Assembly (NCBI GenBank): GCA_007125415.1
Contig: SLDH01000213.1
Coordinates: forward strand, 1 to 16,134
DNA: 16,134 nucleotides
Reading direction: 5' to 3'
DNA from: Roseovarius sp.
GTDB taxonomy: Bacteria; Pseudomonadota; Alphaproteobacteria; Rhodobacterales; Rhodobacteraceae
Positions 1-8,164 of this stretch are shown in pieces. Every line of letters begins with the position of its first letter. Position 1 is the first letter of the stretch. A program made the translations under genes and the position numbers. The notes below the pieces were generated by a model. The model was given only the letters and a program-made list of their open reading frames with translations, had not been told where the DNA came from and searched no databases.

Positions 1-24
1 TGGGCACCCCGAGGATATCGCCGG

Positions 25-1395
25 TCATGCGCTCCGTGCGCTCAGCGCCCGCTCTCGCAGGTCGGAGAGTTCCTCGGCCACGAGGAAGGCCAGTTCGAGC
101 GCCTGGCTGGCATTCAGGCGCGGGTCGCAGGCGGTATGATAGCGCAACGAAAGGTTCTCGTCGCTCACGTCGCGCATGCCGCCGGTGCATTCGGTCACGT
201 CCTGGCCCGTCATCTCGAAATGCACCCCGCCCGGCACCGTGCCTTCGGCGCGGTGGATGGCGAAGAATTCCTGCACCTCGCGCAACACCCGATCAAACGG
301 CCGTGTCTTGTAGCCGCTGGCGGATTTGATGGTGTTGCCATGCATCGGATCGCAGGACCACAGGACGTTGAACCCCTCTTCCTCGACCGCCCGGATCAGG
401 CCGGGCAGATGATCGCCCACCTGGCCTGCCCCGAAGCGGTTGATCAGGGTGATGCGACCGGCCTCATTGCCGGGGTTGAGGATGGAGATCAGGCGCTTGA
501 GATCATCCACGGTGATGCTCGGGCCACATTTGACCCCGACGGGGTTGAGCACACCCTTGAGAAACTCCACATGCGCGCCATCGGGCTGGCGCGTGCGGTC
601 ACCGATCCACAGGAAATGGCCGGAGCCTGCGAGCCATTTGCCCGACGTGCTGTCAAGCCGTGTCAGCGCCTCTTCATATTCCAGCAAGAGGCTTTCATGG
701 CTGGTGTAGAAATCCACCGATTGCAGCGATGGGGCACTGCGCCCGTCCACGCCCGCCGCCTTGATGAAATCCAGCGTATCGGTGATCCGGTTGGCCATCT
801 CGCGATAGCGCTCCGCCTTCTCGGACTCGGTGAAGCCGAGCGTCCAGGAATGAACCTGATGCACATCCGCATATCCTCCGGTCGAGAAGGCCCGCAGAAG
901 GTTCAGCGTGGCAGCGGCCTGGGTATAGGCCTGCAACATGCGCGCCGGATCGGGGATGCGGGCCTCGGGCGTGAAGGCCAGTTCGTTGATGATGTCGCCG
1001 CGATAGCTGGGAAGCTCCTGGCCGTTCACCGTCTCGGTGGGCGCCGAGCGCGGCTTTGCGAACTGACCGGCCATGCGCCCCACCTTGATCACCGGCACCT
1101 TGGCGCCATGGGTTAGCACCATGGCCATCTGCAGCATGACCTTGAAGGTGTCGCGGATGCTGTCGGCGCTGAATTGCTCGAAACTTTCGGCGCAGTCACC
1201 GCCCTGAAGCAGAAACGCCTCGCCCCGCGCGGCAGCCCCGATCTGCGTGGTGAGCCGGCGGGCCTCTCCGGCGAAGACCAACGGCGGATAGGCGGACAGG
1301 CGGCTCTCAACCGCTGCGAGCGCCGCCGCATCAGTGTAATCCGGCATCTGCACGCGCGGTTTCTTGCGCCAGTCGGATTTGTGCCAGTTGCTCAT
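25..1395 (-). CDS. aroG: Class II 3-deoxy-7-phosphoheptulonate (DAHP) synthase
   Basis: This enzyme condenses phosphoenolpyruvate with erythrose 4-phosphate to DAHP, the first committed step of the shikimate pathway in the cytoplasm. The 456-residue protein matches the plant/mycobacterial class II type throughout. It has GGDCAE at 65-70, [14 protein letters not shown] at 104-117, DPMHGNT at 349-355 and [12 protein letters not shown] at 392-403. The expected metal ligands are C67, H352, E394 and D424, with spacing like that of the Mycobacterium tuberculosis enzyme. I chose the ATG at 1395 because GGAGAG lies 5 bases upstream; an in-frame GTG directly before it (1398) would add one residue. The gene is monocistronic as far as visible and divergent from the regulator at 1567. 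The family assignment is secure. The symbol follows mycobacterial usage; aroF is also used. Confidence 0.96.
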   Translation of the reverse strand: MSNWHKSDWRKKPRVQMPDYTDAAALAAVESRLSAYPPLVFAGEARRLTTQIGAAARGEAFLLQGGDCAESFEQFSADSIRDTFKVMLQMAMVLTHGAKVPVIKVGRMAGQFAKPRSAPTETVNGQELPSYRGDIINELAFTPEARIPDPARMLQAYTQAAATLNLLRAFSTGGYADVHQVHSWTLGFTESEKAERYREMANRITDTLDFIKAAGVDGRSAPSLQSVDFYTSHESLLLEYEEALTRLDSTSGKWLAGSGHFLWIGDRTRQPDGAHVEFLKGVLNPVGVKCGPSITVDDLKRLISILNPGNEAGRITLINRFGAGQVGDHLPGLIRAVEEEGFNVLWSCDPMHGNTIKSASGYKTRPFDRVLREVQEFFAIHRAEGTVPGGVHFEMTGQDVTECTGGMRDVSDENLSLRYHTACDPRLNASQALELAFLVAEELSDLRERALSARSA

Positions 1396-1455
1396 CACAT
1401 CTCTCCGCTTTCAGAAATTTGAAGCCGGTCTATACTAAAGCCGCGTTCAAGAGAC

Positions 1456-1483
1456 CATATAAGAATGTATAACGATGTCGCAA
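1456..1483 (-). promoter_or_regulatory. Candidate sigma-70 promoter for the DAHP synthase gene
   Basis: On the minus strand a TTGCGA box (1483-1478) is followed after 16 bases by TATATG (1461-1456), giving a start near 1449 and a leader of about 50 bases. The AT-rich divergent region 1399-1566 also has plus-strand -10-like boxes, TATACT at 1431-1436 and TATAAC at 1468-1473. One of these may serve the GlxA-type regulator, but neither has a good -35 partner. The call rests on motif matching only. Confidence 0.3.
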
Positions 1484-1566
1484 ACCGACCGCTCGGCTCT
1501 TGTCATTCGCGAATGTTTTGTGAAACACCGGGCAAATTGCTATTTTGCGCCAAGGATTCGGCCCCA

Positions 1567-2568
1567 ATGCAACGGACTTTGACCACAGCTCCCAACCGCG
1601 CGCCCGACGCCCCCACCCGCTATGTTTTCGTGCTGCTCGATAACTTCACCCTGTTGTGTTTCTCCGCGGCCGTTGAAAGCCTGCGCATCGCCAACCGCAT
1701 GGCGGGCCGCACGCTTTACGAATGGGTTCTCGCCGGTGAGGGGGGCGATACCGTAACCTGTTCGGCCGGTGCGGCGTTCAAGCTCGATATCGATCTCGAG
1801 GAGTTGCGCCGTGAGGATGTCGTATTGATCTGTGGTGGCATCAACGTGCAGGAAGCCACCACGCGGAAAGTGCTCAACTGGGTGCGCCGGGAGGCGCGCC
1901 GGGGCCTCAGGGTGGGCGGATTGTGTACGGCTGCGTATACGGTTGCCAAGGCCGGCCTGCTCGACACCAAGCGCGCCACGATCCATTGGGAGAACCATGA
2001 CAGTTTCCTTGAGGAATTCGAGGAGGTGGAACTCACGAAATCCGTCTTCGTGATCGACGGCAACAGGATGACCACGGCAGGCGGCACCTCGTCGATCGAC
2101 CTGATGCTGAAAATCATCGCCGATGATCATGGCGAAGCGCTGGCCAATGAGGTGGCGGACCAGCTCATCTATTCCTCGATCCGCACCGATCAGGACACCC
2201 AGCGCCTCTCCGTGCCCACGAGGATCGGGGTGCGCCACCCGAAGCTCAGCCAGGTGATCCAGATGATGGAGGCCAATATCGAAGAGCCGATCAGCCCGTC
2301 GCTGCTGGCGCGCGAGGTCGGCATGTCCACCCGGCAACTGGAGCGTCTCTTCCGGCGCTATCTCAATCGCAGCCCGAAGCGCTATTACATGGAATTGCGC
2401 CTGCAGAAGGCGCGCAACCTGCTCATGCAGACGGATATGACGGTGATCAATGTGGCGCTGGCCTGCGGCTTCACCTCACCATCGCATTTCTCCAAATGCT
2501 ATCGCTCGCATTACAACACCACGCCGTACCGCGAACGCGGCGCACAGGGCGCGCGCCTGTCGGTCTGA
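1567..2568 (+). CDS. GlxA-family transcriptional regulator (DJ-1/PfpI-like domain plus AraC DNA-binding domain)
   Basis: The protein has 333 residues. Residues about 18-200 form a DJ-1/PfpI (class I amidotransferase-like) sensor domain, with the nucleophile-elbow cysteine C120 in GGLCTAAYTVA. Residues about 238-330 form an AraC-type double helix-turn-helix; the second motif carries the family signature around KARNLL...VALACGF..PSHFSKCYR..Y. Relatives such as GbdR, CdhR and OruR are amino-acid or quaternary-amine responsive activators, but the ligand here cannot be read from the sequence. I chose the ATG at 1567 because AAGGA lies 10 bases upstream and the family alignment begins just after it. 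The in-frame ATG at 1465 would add 34 residues with no family character. No obvious target operon sits beside it; the divergent gene is DAHP synthase. Confidence 0.93.
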   Translation: MQRTLTTAPNRAPDAPTRYVFVLLDNFTLLCFSAAVESLRIANRMAGRTLYEWVLAGEGGDTVTCSAGAAFKLDIDLEELRREDVVLICGGINVQEATTRKVLNWVRREARRGLRVGGLCTAAYTVAKAGLLDTKRATIHWENHDSFLEEFEEVELTKSVFVIDGNRMTTAGGTSSIDLMLKIIADDHGEALANEVADQLIYSSIRTDQDTQRLSVPTRIGVRHPKLSQVIQMMEANIEEPISPSLLAREVGMSTRQLERLFRRYLNRSPKRYYMELRLQKARNLLMQTDMTVINVALACGFTSPSHFSKCYRSHYNTTPYRERGAQGARLSV

Positions 2569-2614
2569 GCCGACGCATGTTGCGCCCGACCGGGGCCACC
2601 TCTTTTCGATGACA

Positions 2615-2665
2615 GGGCATGCGACCGCCCGGATGGGCGCATGCCCGGGCCGCAAGCGGCCCGGG
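2615..2665. repeat. Two overlapping GC-rich hairpins between convergent genes
   Basis: GGGCATGCG (2615-2623) pairs perfectly with CGCATGCCC (2638-2646), with an inner CCC/GGG helix. CCCGGGCCGC (2644-2653) pairs perfectly with GCGGCCCGGG (2656-2665). The two share bases 2644-2646, so the complete helices exclude each other. They lie between the stop codons of the GlxA-type regulator (+) and the sugar dehydrogenase (-). A role in transcript ending or 3' stability is plausible, but neither strand has a U-tract. The rest of 2569-2804 shows nothing I can assign. Confidence 0.5.
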
Positions 2666-2804
2666 TGGGGATGAGTCCGACTTGGCGTAACAGGCGCACG
2701 GTCAGCGTTAATCTCGCTCAACCCACGGCAACCTGCATCATGCCGCGCAGGGGCGAGAAGCAGGCGAAGGGGCCCGAGCTGACCGGGAAACTCTCTATCC
2801 CCGC

Positions 2805-3893
2805 TCAATCCGGCCCGATCCGGTAGAGTGCGCCCTGGATCACCGAGAGAAACCACAGCGCCCCATCCGGCCCCTCACGGACATCGCGGACCCGGGCCGT
2901 CTCGGCGGAACGCAGCTGCTCGACCTCCTGCATCGGGCTGCCCGACAGCCGCGAGATATAGTCGAACCGTAGGGACCCCACGAAAAGATCACCTTCCCAT
3001 TCGGGCCAGAGCGCGCCGGAATAGATCATCATGCCCGATGGTGCCATGGACGGATCCCAATAGTATTCAGGCTGTTCCATGCCTTCCTTATGCGTCCCCA
3101 CGCCGATCTTCTCGCCCGAATAATGCGTGCCGTAGGCGATGACGGGCCATCCGTAATTCAGCCCGCGCTCCACGAGATTGACCTCATCCCCGCCCCGGGC
3201 ACCATGTTCCACCACCCACAGCCTGCCTTCCGCGTCAAAGGCGGCAGCCTGCGCGTTGCGGTGCCCGTAACTCCAGATCTCGGGCTTTGCGCCCGGTGTG
3301 TCGGTGAAGGGATTGTCCTGCGGCACGCCCCCTTCGCGGGTGATGCGGATGACGGTGCCGTTCTGGTTTCCCAGATCCTGGGCCGAGTTCGCATCGCCCC
3401 GGTCTCCGATGGTGATGTAGAGATGCCCGTCCGGCCCCTCGACGATGCGGCTGCCGAAATGACGCCCACCTCTGGAGCCCGGGGCAAGCTCGAAGATGTC
3501 GGTCCAGCCGGTGAGACGTGTCTCGTCATCGTTCAGTGTCGCATGCGCCACCGCCGTCCCGGCGCCGTTTTCCTGCGGCTTGGCGTAGGTGAAATAGAGC
3601 CTGCGGCTTTGATCGAAATCCTGCGGGACAAGCAGATCAAGGAGACCGCCCTGCCCCTGAGCGGCGACATCTGGAAGGCCCGCCACCTGCTGCAACCGGC
3701 CGTCCCGCAAGCGTTGAAGGCGCCCGTCCCTTTCGGTGATCAACACCGAGCCCGACGGCAGAAAGCCGATGGCCCAGGGCTCGTCCAGTCCTGCCGCCAT
3801 TGTCTCGATCCGCAGCGTGCCGGCGCTGCTGTCGAGCGCGCCCGCGGCAGGGGCAAAGGCAAGGCTACCTATCAAGGTGAGGACAAGGCGCAT
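2805..3893 (-). CDS. Secreted PQQ-dependent sugar dehydrogenase (YliI/Asd-like)
   Basis: A periplasmic six-bladed beta-propeller dehydrogenase of the soluble glucose/aldose dehydrogenase family, which oxidises sugars with PQQ and passes electrons to the respiratory chain. The 362-residue precursor is close to E. coli YliI (about 370). A signal peptide spans residues 1-19 (cleavage near AGA-LD). Family landmarks are LDEPWAIGFLPSG (36-48), the presumed catalytic histidine in GGRHFGSRI (H145), ITIGDRGD (160-167), SYGHRNAQ (208-215) with R211, EHGARGGDEVN (229-239) and NYGWPV (246-251). I chose the ATG at 3893 because GGGAG lies about 8 bases upstream and the signal peptide begins there; the frame stays open to 4010 without family character. 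No PQQ biosynthesis gene is in the window. Sugar specificity is unknown. It follows dxs on the same strand after a 161-base gap. Confidence 0.92.
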   Translation of the reverse strand: MRLVLTLIGSLAFAPAAGALDSSAGTLRIETMAAGLDEPWAIGFLPSGSVLITERDGRLQRLRDGRLQQVAGLPDVAAQGQGGLLDLLVPQDFDQSRRLYFTYAKPQENGAGTAVAHATLNDDETRLTGWTDIFELAPGSRGGRHFGSRIVEGPDGHLYITIGDRGDANSAQDLGNQNGTVIRITREGGVPQDNPFTDTPGAKPEIWSYGHRNAQAAAFDAEGRLWVVEHGARGGDEVNLVERGLNYGWPVIAYGTHYSGEKIGVGTHKEGMEQPEYYWDPSMAPSGMMIYSGALWPEWEGDLFVGSLRFDYISRLSGSPMQEVEQLRSAETARVRDVREGPDGALWFLSVIQGALYRIGPD

Positions 3894-4054
3894 GATGTTT
3901 CTCCCAGGTTGCTTCTCGCCTTTCGATATAGGTATTCCGGCCGCGATTGGCAGGGACCAACGCATGGCATGGCCCGGACGCTCCGGTTTGTTCCCCCCGA
4001 AGCCAGCCATGAGTATTTTCAGAACAATGAAAGGCCCGAAGCGCGGCAGAGGGG

Positions 4055-5983
4055 TCAGGCGCGCTTGTCGGCAATCTGTGCGACGCCCAGCACATCGAGC
4101 ACCTTCGCCTCGATATCTTCGGCCCCCAGTCGGGCGACGCGATACATTTCCGGCTGGCTCGCCTGATCGATGAAGATATCGGGCAGGACCATGGAACGGA
4201 ACTTCAACCCATGATCGAGCAGGCCTTCTTCGGCCAGAAACTGCACCACATGGCTGCCGAAGCCACCGATGGCCCCTTCTTCGATGGTAATGAGCGCCTC
4301 GTGATCCGAGGCGAGATCGCGGATCAGATCTGCGTCAAGCGGCTTTGCAAAACGCGCATCGGCGACCGTGGGGCGGATACCGCGCGCTTCCAGCGCCTCG
4401 GCGGCGCGCAGCGTTTCACCGAGCCGGGTGCCGTAAGACAAAAGCGCGACCCGCGCGCCGCGCTGCATCACCCGGCCCTTGCCGATCTCGAGGGGCTCGG
4501 CGCGCTCGGGCAAGTCCACACCCGCACCCTCTCCGCGCGGATAGCGGAAGGCGATGGGGCCCGCGTCATGCGCCACGGCGGTCGCCACCATATGCGCAAG
4601 CTCCGCCTCGTCGGCCGCCGCCATCACCGTGAAGCCCGGCAGGTTGGCGAGATAGGCCACATCGAAACTGCCCGCATGGGTCGCTCCGTCCGCGCCCACA
4701 AGCCCCGCCCGGTCAATGGCGAAGCGCACCGGCAGGCGCTGGATCGCCACGTCATGCACCACCTGATCGTAGCCACGTTGCAGGAAGGTCGAATAAAGCG
4801 CGCAGAAGGGCTTCATGCCACCCGCGGCAAGCCCGGCCGAGAAGGTGACCGCGTGCTGCTCGGCGATGCCCACATCAAAGCAGCGCGAAGGGTAGCGCTC
4901 GGCAAAGAGCTTGAGCCCGGTGCCATCGGGCATGGCGGCGGTGATGGCGCAGATGCGGCTATCGTCGGCCGCGGCCTCCACCAATGCCTTTGCAAAGACG
5001 GATGTATAGCTCGGCGCGTTGGATTTGGCCTTGTTCTGCTTGCCGGTGACCAGATCGAACTTCGCGGTGGCATGGCCGCCATCATGCGCTTCCTCGGCGG
5101 GGGCATAGCCCTTGCCCTTCCTGGTGATCACATGAATGAGGATCGGCCCGCTGGCGCGGGCGCGCACGGTACGCAGGACCGGCAGGAGCTGGTCCATGTC
5201 ATGGCCGTCGATGGGGCCGAGATAGGAAAAGCCAAGCTCCTCGAAGAGTGTCCCGCCCACGGCGAGCCCCTTGAGCATGTCCTTGGCGCGGCGTGCGCCC
5301 TCCTGCAGAGGCCCCGGCAGCATCGACACCGCGCCCTTGGCGGCGGCCTTCAACTCCTGAAAGGGCTCGCCGGCATAAAGCCGCGACAGATAGGAGGAAA
5401 GCGCCCCCACCGGCGGCGCGATGCTCATCTCGTTGTCATTGAGGATCACGATCAGGCGCTTCTTGAGATGGCCTGCATTGTTCATCGCCTCGAAGGCCAT
5501 GCCCGCGCTCATCGCGCCATCGCCAATGACGGCAATGGCGTCGCCCAGCCCCTCGGGGCAGTTGCCGCCCAGATCACGCGCCACGGCAAAACCCAGCGCG
5601 GCGCTGATCGAGGTGGAGCTATGGGCCGCGCCGAACGGGTCATAGGGCGACTCGCTGCGCTTGGTGAACCCGCTCAGCCCGTCCTTCTGGCGGATCGTGC
5701 GTATCCGGTCGCGCCGGCCGGTGAGGATCTTGTGGGGATAGCTCTGGTGGCTCACATCCCAGATGATCTTGTCACGCGGCGCATCAAAGACATGATGGAG
5801 CGCCACGGTGAGTTCCACCACGCCGAGGCCCGCGCCCAGATGGCCGCCGGTCTCGGAGACGGCGGCGATCGTCTCGCTGCGCAATTCCTGTGCGACCTGA
5901 CGGAGTTCGGCATCCGAGAGGCGCCTGAGATCGGCGGGGGTGCTGACCCGGTCAAGCAGGGGCGTGTTCGGGCGGTTGGTCAT
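4055..5983 (-). CDS. dxs: 1-deoxy-D-xylulose-5-phosphate synthase
   Basis: A thiamine-diphosphate enzyme that joins pyruvate and glyceraldehyde 3-phosphate to make DXP, the first step of the MEP isoprenoid route. The 642-residue protein has all family landmarks: H48 in GGHLG, the ThDP motif GDG (154-156) to NDN (182-184), [10 protein letters not shown] near 284-293, the catalytic glutamate E375 in VGIAEQHAV, and the RYPRGEG region of the C-terminal part. I chose the ATG at 5983 because a near-perfect Shine-Dalgarno, AAGGAGG, lies 5 bases upstream. This is the strongest ribosome site in the window. It is the last gene of xseB-ispA-dxs, 22 bases after ispA, so enzyme supply for prenyl precursors is co-expressed. 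I saw no clear intrinsic terminator in 3894-4054. Confidence 0.98.
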   Translation of the reverse strand: MTNRPNTPLLDRVSTPADLRRLSDAELRQVAQELRSETIAAVSETGGHLGAGLGVVELTVALHHVFDAPRDKIIWDVSHQSYPHKILTGRRDRIRTIRQKDGLSGFTKRSESPYDPFGAAHSSTSISAALGFAVARDLGGNCPEGLGDAIAVIGDGAMSAGMAFEAMNNAGHLKKRLIVILNDNEMSIAPPVGALSSYLSRLYAGEPFQELKAAAKGAVSMLPGPLQEGARRAKDMLKGLAVGGTLFEELGFSYLGPIDGHDMDQLLPVLRTVRARASGPILIHVITRKGKGYAPAEEAHDGGHATAKFDLVTGKQNKAKSNAPSYTSVFAKALVEAAADDSRICAITAAMPDGTGLKLFAERYPSRCFDVGIAEQHAVTFSAGLAAGGMKPFCALYSTFLQRGYDQVVHDVAIQRLPVRFAIDRAGLVGADGATHAGSFDVAYLANLPGFTVMAAADEAELAHMVATAVAHDAGPIAFRYPRGEGAGVDLPERAEPLEIGKGRVMQRGARVALLSYGTRLGETLRAAEALEARGIRPTVADARFAKPLDADLIRDLASDHEALITIEEGAIGGFGSHVVQFLAEEGLLDHGLKFRSMVLPDIFIDQASQPEMYRVARLGAEDIEAKVLDVLGVAQIADKRA

Positions 5984-6005
5984 CGGCCCCTCCTTCGGGG
6001 GGTAG

Positions 6006-6872
6006 TCATGTGGCTCGGGCAATAACGAAGCGGGCCAGTTGCTGCAAGCTTTGCGCCTTTCCGCCATAGACAGATAGGGCGTCACAGGCTTGTGTCACAA
6101 GAGTGTCGGCGCGGCGCTTCGCCCCGTCAAGGCCCAGAAGCGAAACGAAAGTTGCCTTGCCTGCCGCGGCATCCTTGCCCACGGCCTTGCCGGCGGCGGC
6201 GACATCTCCCGTCACGTCGATCACATCGTCCTGGATCTGGAAGGCAAGCCCCAGCGCCTCGGCATAGCGGCGCAATGGCGCCTCATCGGCCCGCGCCATG
6301 CGCGGCCCCACGAGCGCCGCCCAGGTGATGAGCGCACCCGTCTTGCCCGCCTGCAGGTGGGTGATCTCGTCGAGGGTGAGCGGGCGAGCGGCGGATTCGG
6401 CCGCGATATCAAGCGCCTGACCCAGCACCATCCCCTGCCCGCCCGCCGCCTGCGCGAGCGTATGGGCAAGCGTGGCGCGCACGTCCGGGTCAGCTGAGCC
6501 CTGCGGCGCAGAGGCAAGCTCGAAGGCCAGTGAGTGCAGCGCGTCGCCCGCCAGCACGGCCGTGGCCTCATCCCATTTCACGTGAACGGTGGGTTGCCCC
6601 CGTCGCAGCGCATCATCATCCATGCAGGGCAGATCGTCATGGACAAGGCTATAGGCATGCATCGCCTCGATGGCCGCGGCTGGCCATACCGACTGCACAT
6701 CGGGTATTCCGCAAAGTGCAGCACTTTCCATGGCCAGAAAGGCGCGCAGATTTTTGCCGCCCCGCAGAGCATGGCGCATGGCGTCCACCACCGGCACCTG
6801 TTGCCAGTTCCCGAGGCTTTCGGCGAAACAGGCGTCGATGGCGGCGACAATTTCAGCCTGACGGGCCTTCAC
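6006..6872 (-). CDS. ispA: Short-chain prenyl diphosphate synthase (farnesyl diphosphate synthase type)
   Basis: This enzyme condenses isopentenyl diphosphate with dimethylallyl/geranyl diphosphate to make farnesyl diphosphate, feeding ubiquinone, undecaprenyl carrier and other isoprenoids. The 288-residue protein shows GGKNLR (38-43, the GKxxR diphosphate-binding motif), the first aspartate-rich motif DDLPCMDDD (79-87) with the two-residue insert typical of bacterial FPP synthases, and the second motif FQIQDDVID (211-219). The start is GTG at 6872; the next in-frame ATG would remove the GGK region. The Shine-Dalgarno is weak (GAAGGG lies inside the end of xseB), and the gap to the xseB stop is only 5 bases, which suggests translational coupling. 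A longer-chain (GGPP) product cannot be excluded by eye. Confidence 0.96.
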   Translation of the reverse strand: MKARQAEIVAAIDACFAESLGNWQQVPVVDAMRHALRGGKNLRAFLAMESAALCGIPDVQSVWPAAAIEAMHAYSLVHDDLPCMDDDALRRGQPTVHVKWDEATAVLAGDALHSLAFELASAPQGSADPDVRATLAHTLAQAAGGQGMVLGQALDIAAESAARPLTLDEITHLQAGKTGALITWAALVGPRMARADEAPLRRYAEALGLAFQIQDDVIDVTGDVAAAGKAVGKDAAAGKATFVSLLGLDGAKRRADTLVTQACDALSVYGGKAQSLQQLARFVIARAT

Positions 6873-6877
6873 GAGGG

Positions 6878-7120
6878 TTACAACCCTTCGACAGGCGTCG
6901 TGCCCGTGGGGGTGCCATCACGATCCAGTGTGATGGCAGCCACTTTCTCTTCGGCCTCTTTCAATTTGGTTTCGCAGCGTTTTTTCAATTCGGCACCGCG
7001 TTCGTAGAGGGTGATGGAATCCGCCAGGGCGGCGTCGCCCCGCTCCAGCTTGCCCACCACCTCCTCAAGCTCGCGCATGGCCTCTTCAAAGCTCATCTCC
7101 GATACCGGTCTTTCACTCAT
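6878..7120 (-). CDS. xseB: Exodeoxyribonuclease VII small subunit
   Basis: The small subunit of exonuclease VII, which binds XseA and degrades single-stranded DNA. The 80-residue protein matches the family's usual size and its helical hairpin: MSFEEAMRELEEVVGKLE (9-26), then GDAALADSITLYERG (28-42) and a charged helix ending near AITLDRDG. The start is ATG at 7120 with AAGGA about 10 bases upstream. It leads the operon xseB-ispA-dxs, an arrangement common in proteobacteria even though its biochemistry is unrelated to isoprenoids. xseA is not in the window. Confidence 0.96.
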   Translation of the reverse strand: MSERPVSEMSFEEAMRELEEVVGKLERGDAALADSITLYERGAELKKRCETKLKEAEEKVAAITLDRDGTPTGTTPVEGL

Positions 7121-7150
7121 GCCTTGTCCTTCCGGGCGCTGTCTGGTCGC

Positions 7151-7179
7151 ACCATAGTCGCAGCGCTGGCCGGGTTCAA
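7151..7179 (-). promoter_or_regulatory. Probable sigma-70 promoter of the xseB-ispA-dxs operon
   Basis: On the minus strand TTGAAC (7179-7174) is followed after 17 bases by TATGGT (7156-7151). The predicted start is near 7144, giving a leader of about 24 bases that holds the xseB ribosome site. Its -35 box stands only 5 bases from the -35 box of the divergent kinase promoter. Confidence 0.5.
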
Positions 7180-7184
7180 TTCGG

Positions 7185-7213
7185 TTGACGCCCCAGACGG
7201 GCTCGACAATGCT
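7185..7213 (+). promoter_or_regulatory. Probable sigma-70 promoter of the phosphotransferase gene, start at or next to the ATG
   Basis: TTGACG (7185-7190), 17 bases, AATGCT (7208-7213). A start 7 bases after the -10 box falls on A7220, the first base of the ATG. The messenger would then have no 5' leader, which fits the lack of any Shine-Dalgarno there. Confidence 0.5.
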
Positions 7214-7219
7214 AGCGCC

Positions 7220-8164
7220 ATGAGCGGTACTCCTGACCCCGGGGCCATGGCGCTGGTCTCTGCCCGGCTGACGGCGGCCATCGCCGCCGATCCGGCCTTG
7301 CGCGGTTCTGAACTGGACGAGATCATCCGCATCGTGCCGGGCAAACGCGCGGTAATGCGGGGGCGCTGGAACGGGTGCGCCGTGGTTTTCCGGCTGTTTC
7401 TGGCGCAGGCGGATGCGGCGATTGACCGCGAATGGGCCGAATTGACACGCATCTGGCCGCATATGCGCGATGGTGATCTGCGGATTGCGGAGCCTCTGCA
7501 TCTTTGTCGCGCTCATGGGCTGATGATGATCGAAGACTTGCCGGGCACGCCCTTGATGGAGCACATCTATAGCCTGCCACCCGAGGCGCGCGGCGGGATT
7601 CTATGCGCACCCGCGGCCTGGCTGCGCCGGTATACCGCGCCGAGTGAGCAATGGAGGCCCGGCCGCGCGGCGCAGTGGCTGGCGCGTGCGGAGGCTGCGG
7701 CCGCTCGCCAGCCACATGCCGGGCTTCAGCAGCAGGAGAACATCGTTCTCAACGAGTTGCGGCGCATTCTTCATGCTGCAAATGCACAGGAATGGCGGTT
7801 TGCCATCTGCCATGGTGATTTTCACCCCAACAATCTCATCCTTGACGCCCCGCGCCTGACGGGAATCGACCTTGGTGGATCGGCCAGATTGCCGATCTAC
7901 AAGGATATTGCGCGGTTTCTCATGCATTTGGGCCGGCGCGACCTGCGACCCTCGGGTGAGGCGCGGTTTGGCGTGGACCGTGAAGGATTCGATGCCTTCG
8001 CGGAGGCTTTCGCGCTGAGCGACCGGGAGCGCGATGTCGCCCTGCCCTTCATGCTTGGTGTCGAGGCGCTGATCCGGGTGGAGGGCCCGAATTTGAGCGG
8101 GTCGCGCATCCGCCGTGCGGCGCGAATGTATGAATTGCTGATCTCCGATCTGCGCCAGATTTAG
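7220..8164 (+). CDS. Aminoglycoside-phosphotransferase (APH)-fold kinase family protein
   Basis: A 314-residue cytoplasmic protein with the APH/choline-kinase-like fold. The catalytic loop is ICHGDFHPNN (196-205), giving base D200 and metal ligand N205, followed by the DFG-equivalent GIDLG with D217 and the conserved YKDIARFL helix. The N-lobe has PGKRAVMRG..NGCAVVFRLF; R58 stands where a strand lysine is usual, and E71/E74 follow. The hinge is LMMIEDLPGTPL (101-112). The substrate is unknown; such chromosomal proteins phosphorylate sugars, amino alcohols or other small molecules and need not give drug resistance. I chose the ATG at 7220 from the promoter position; ATG 7247 is an alternative. 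It is divergent from xseB. Its TAG stop overlaps the opposite-strand stop of the DUF853 gene by 4 bases. Confidence 0.87.
   Translation: MSGTPDPGAMALVSARLTAAIAADPALRGSELDEIIRIVPGKRAVMRGRWNGCAVVFRLFLAQADAAIDREWAELTRIWPHMRDGDLRIAEPLHLCRAHGLMMIEDLPGTPLMEHIYSLPPEARGGILCAPAAWLRRYTAPSEQWRPGRAAQWLARAEAAAARQPHAGLQQQENIVLNELRRILHAANAQEWRFAICHGDFHPNNLILDAPRLTGIDLGGSARLPIYKDIARFLMHLGRRDLRPSGEARFGVDREGFDAFAEAFALSDRERDVALPFMLGVEALIRVEGPNLSGSRIRRAARMYELLISDLRQI

Noticed and set aside
136..1116. A 326-codon plus-strand frame antisense to the DAHP synthase gene
   Set aside because: It is a GC-driven shadow with no start signal and no family character; the minus-strand gene is complete with all metal ligands.
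4211..6025. A 604-codon open frame on the plus strand, antisense to dxs and the ispA end
   Set aside because: It mirrors the dxs codon pattern in GC-rich DNA; the translation is low-complexity and matches no family, while dxs itself is unmistakable.
6530..7219. N-terminal extension of the APH-fold kinase across xseB and part of ispA
   Set aside because: The frame is antisense to two clear genes and carries no domain; the kinase family alignment starts after 7220.
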